From the NCBI GenBank assembly GCA_015655255.1, contig JAATFJ010000324.1:1-5718 (forward strand): 5,718 bases of DNA, in the 5' to 3' direction. Shown here piece after piece: positions 5,698 to 5,718 of this stretch; position 1 is the first letter of the stretch, and each line of letters starts with the position of its first letter. Position numbers and translations under genes: made by a program. This DNA comes from Actinomycetales bacterium. Its GTDB lineage: Bacteria; Actinomycetota; Actinomycetes; Actinomycetales; Microbacteriaceae. Under the pieces are notes generated by a model, which saw nothing but the letters and a program-made list of their open reading frames with translations, made no database searches and had not been told where the DNA came from.

Positions 5698-5718
5698 GTC
5701 TCGGCCGGGCTGTGGTCC

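Overview
This is a high-GC window, and every gene in it reads on the minus strand. Codon use (mostly G or C in third position), Shine-Dalgarno starts, tightly packed genes and an ABC sugar importer with no ATPase of its own all point to an actinobacterium. Microbacteriaceae (a Microbacterium-like organism) is my best guess; this is inferred from style and family resemblance, not from a marker gene.

In transcription order (right to left) there are two blocks. Block one, 5684 to 2678, is a CUT1-type (MalEFG-like) carbohydrate importer. It has a substrate-binding lipoprotein (4443-5684), a MalF-type permease (3496-4443) and a MalG-type permease (2678-3499). The three genes are fused by TGATG and ATGA stop/start overlaps, so they form one translationally coupled operon. 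No ATPase is present; in many actinobacteria a shared MsiK-type ATPase drives such importers. A perfect 14-bp inverted repeat lies in the first codons of the MalF-type permease, 22 nt past the binding-protein stop. It is a plausible device for making more binding protein than permease.

Block two, 2589 to the left edge, follows an 88-nt gap. It holds metY (1297-2589, O-acetylhomoserine sulfhydrylase, homocysteine synthesis), a Gfo/Idh/MocA-family NAD(P)-dependent oxidoreductase (284-1270) and the first 93 codons of a NYN-domain (PIN-like) putative ribonuclease (1-281, running off the left edge). Gaps of 26 and 2 nt suggest co-transcription. The three products have no obvious shared pathway. 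The oxidoreductase might act on a sugar brought in by the importer, but metY lies between them, so that link is weak.

I saw no tRNA, rRNA, mobile element, CRISPR array or phage feature. The genes look like ordinary chromosomal metabolism. The points worth a second look are small-scale: the intragenic hairpin, a possible leaderless promoter, a rare-codon patch, repeats in front of metY and the near absence of sulfur amino acids in MetY. I do not see evidence for a new multi-gene system.
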